Positions 5,299-5,408 of a stretch of 5,408 bases of DNA are shown here, piece after piece. Origin of the DNA: SZUA-442 sp051011415 (lineage in GTDB: Bacteria; Actinomycetota; Acidimicrobiia; Spongiisociales; UBA5794); contig JBPCTY010000173.1 in assembly GCA_051011415.1 (NCBI GenBank), positions 1-5,408 on the forward strand. The letters are read 5' to 3'. The notes under the pieces were generated by a model. It was given only the letters and a program-made list of their open reading frames with translations. It made no database searches and was not told where the DNA came from. The translations under genes were made by a program, and so were the position numbers. Position 1 is the first letter of the stretch, and every line of letters begins with the position of its first letter.

Positions 5299-5408
5299 AA
5301 CAAGCTGAGCCTCTGTAATCCAGGAACCGATTTCCTGTAACTGGAAGAAGGGGTCCGTCTCAGAACCCAAGGCACATCGGTGGTGTCGACTTCTCCGAAC
5401 CTCCCTCC
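5299..5408. other. right-hand flank without a confident gene
   Basis: CAGGAA (5321-5326) and TTCCTG (5332-5337) form a 6-bp hairpin. CTGTAATCCAGGAA (5313-5326) is partly repeated as CTGTAACTGGAA (5335-5346). On the minus strand one frame is open from the window end to a TGA at 5287-5289, inside site 3; it would encode the last 39 residues of a protein ending in ITEAQLVGAQ. It is too short to call, but a convergent gene ending within the repeat site is possible. Confidence 0.25.

Noticed and set aside
5191..5300. Classical integron attC site after the last gene (GGCTAACGG at the stop codon looks like a core box)
   Set aside because: No matching GTTRRRY partner box is found on the other side of the hairpin, so a canonical attC is not supported.
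5287..5406. Possible C-terminal end of a convergent minus-strand gene stopping inside site 3
   Set aside because: Only 39 codons and no recognisable domain; mentioned in the flank entry only.

Overview
The window looks like chromosomal or island DNA from a GC-rich bacterium, most likely an actinomycetote (perhaps an acidimicrobiia-like lineage; this is inference). The reasons are a moderately high GC content with G/C-rich third codon positions, ATGA-coupled genes, a weak Shine-Dalgarno at the tetR start, and protein families common in that phylum. No rRNA, tRNA, CRISPR array or transposase was seen.

Layout: (1) 1-181 holds two dif-like repeat sites and the leader of a small gene. (2) 182-670 (+) encodes an AHSA1/SRPBCC-family protein. 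(3) 671-827 is a compact intergenic stretch with two more sites of the same repeat family and a hairpin. (4) 828-1627 (-) encodes a secreted protein of unknown function, preceded by a 25-codon leader ORF that overlaps it by ATGA. (5) 1628-1744 is an AT-rich divergent control region with three ATAC-N4-GTAT palindromes at an exact 18-bp period. (6) 1745-5198 (+) is a tightly coupled operon: a TetR-type regulator, a 704-residue alpha/beta-hydrolase/GT-B glycosyltransferase fusion, and a protein made of two tandem NTF2-like (lumazine-binding-2-like) domains. (7) 5199-5408 contains a hairpin, an inverted copy of the repeat site, and no confident gene.

Working model (inference): the TetR protein binds the triple palindrome and controls both its own operon and the divergent secreted protein. 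The fusion enzyme would hydrolyse and/or glycosylate a small molecule, probably the regulator's ligand or a relative of it. The double NTF2 protein would act on or bind the same substrate.

The most unusual signal is the repeat family. About 28-bp sites with an arm-6 bp-arm layout resembling Xer/dif sites lie before and after the SRPBCC gene, with the same central hexamers in the same order. A further site is repeated in inverted orientation, sharing an identical 19-bp stretch, at the far end of the 4.5-kb regulator-enzyme block. The genes may therefore be packaged as recombination modules (dif-module-like or integron-cassette-like), with no recombinase in view.
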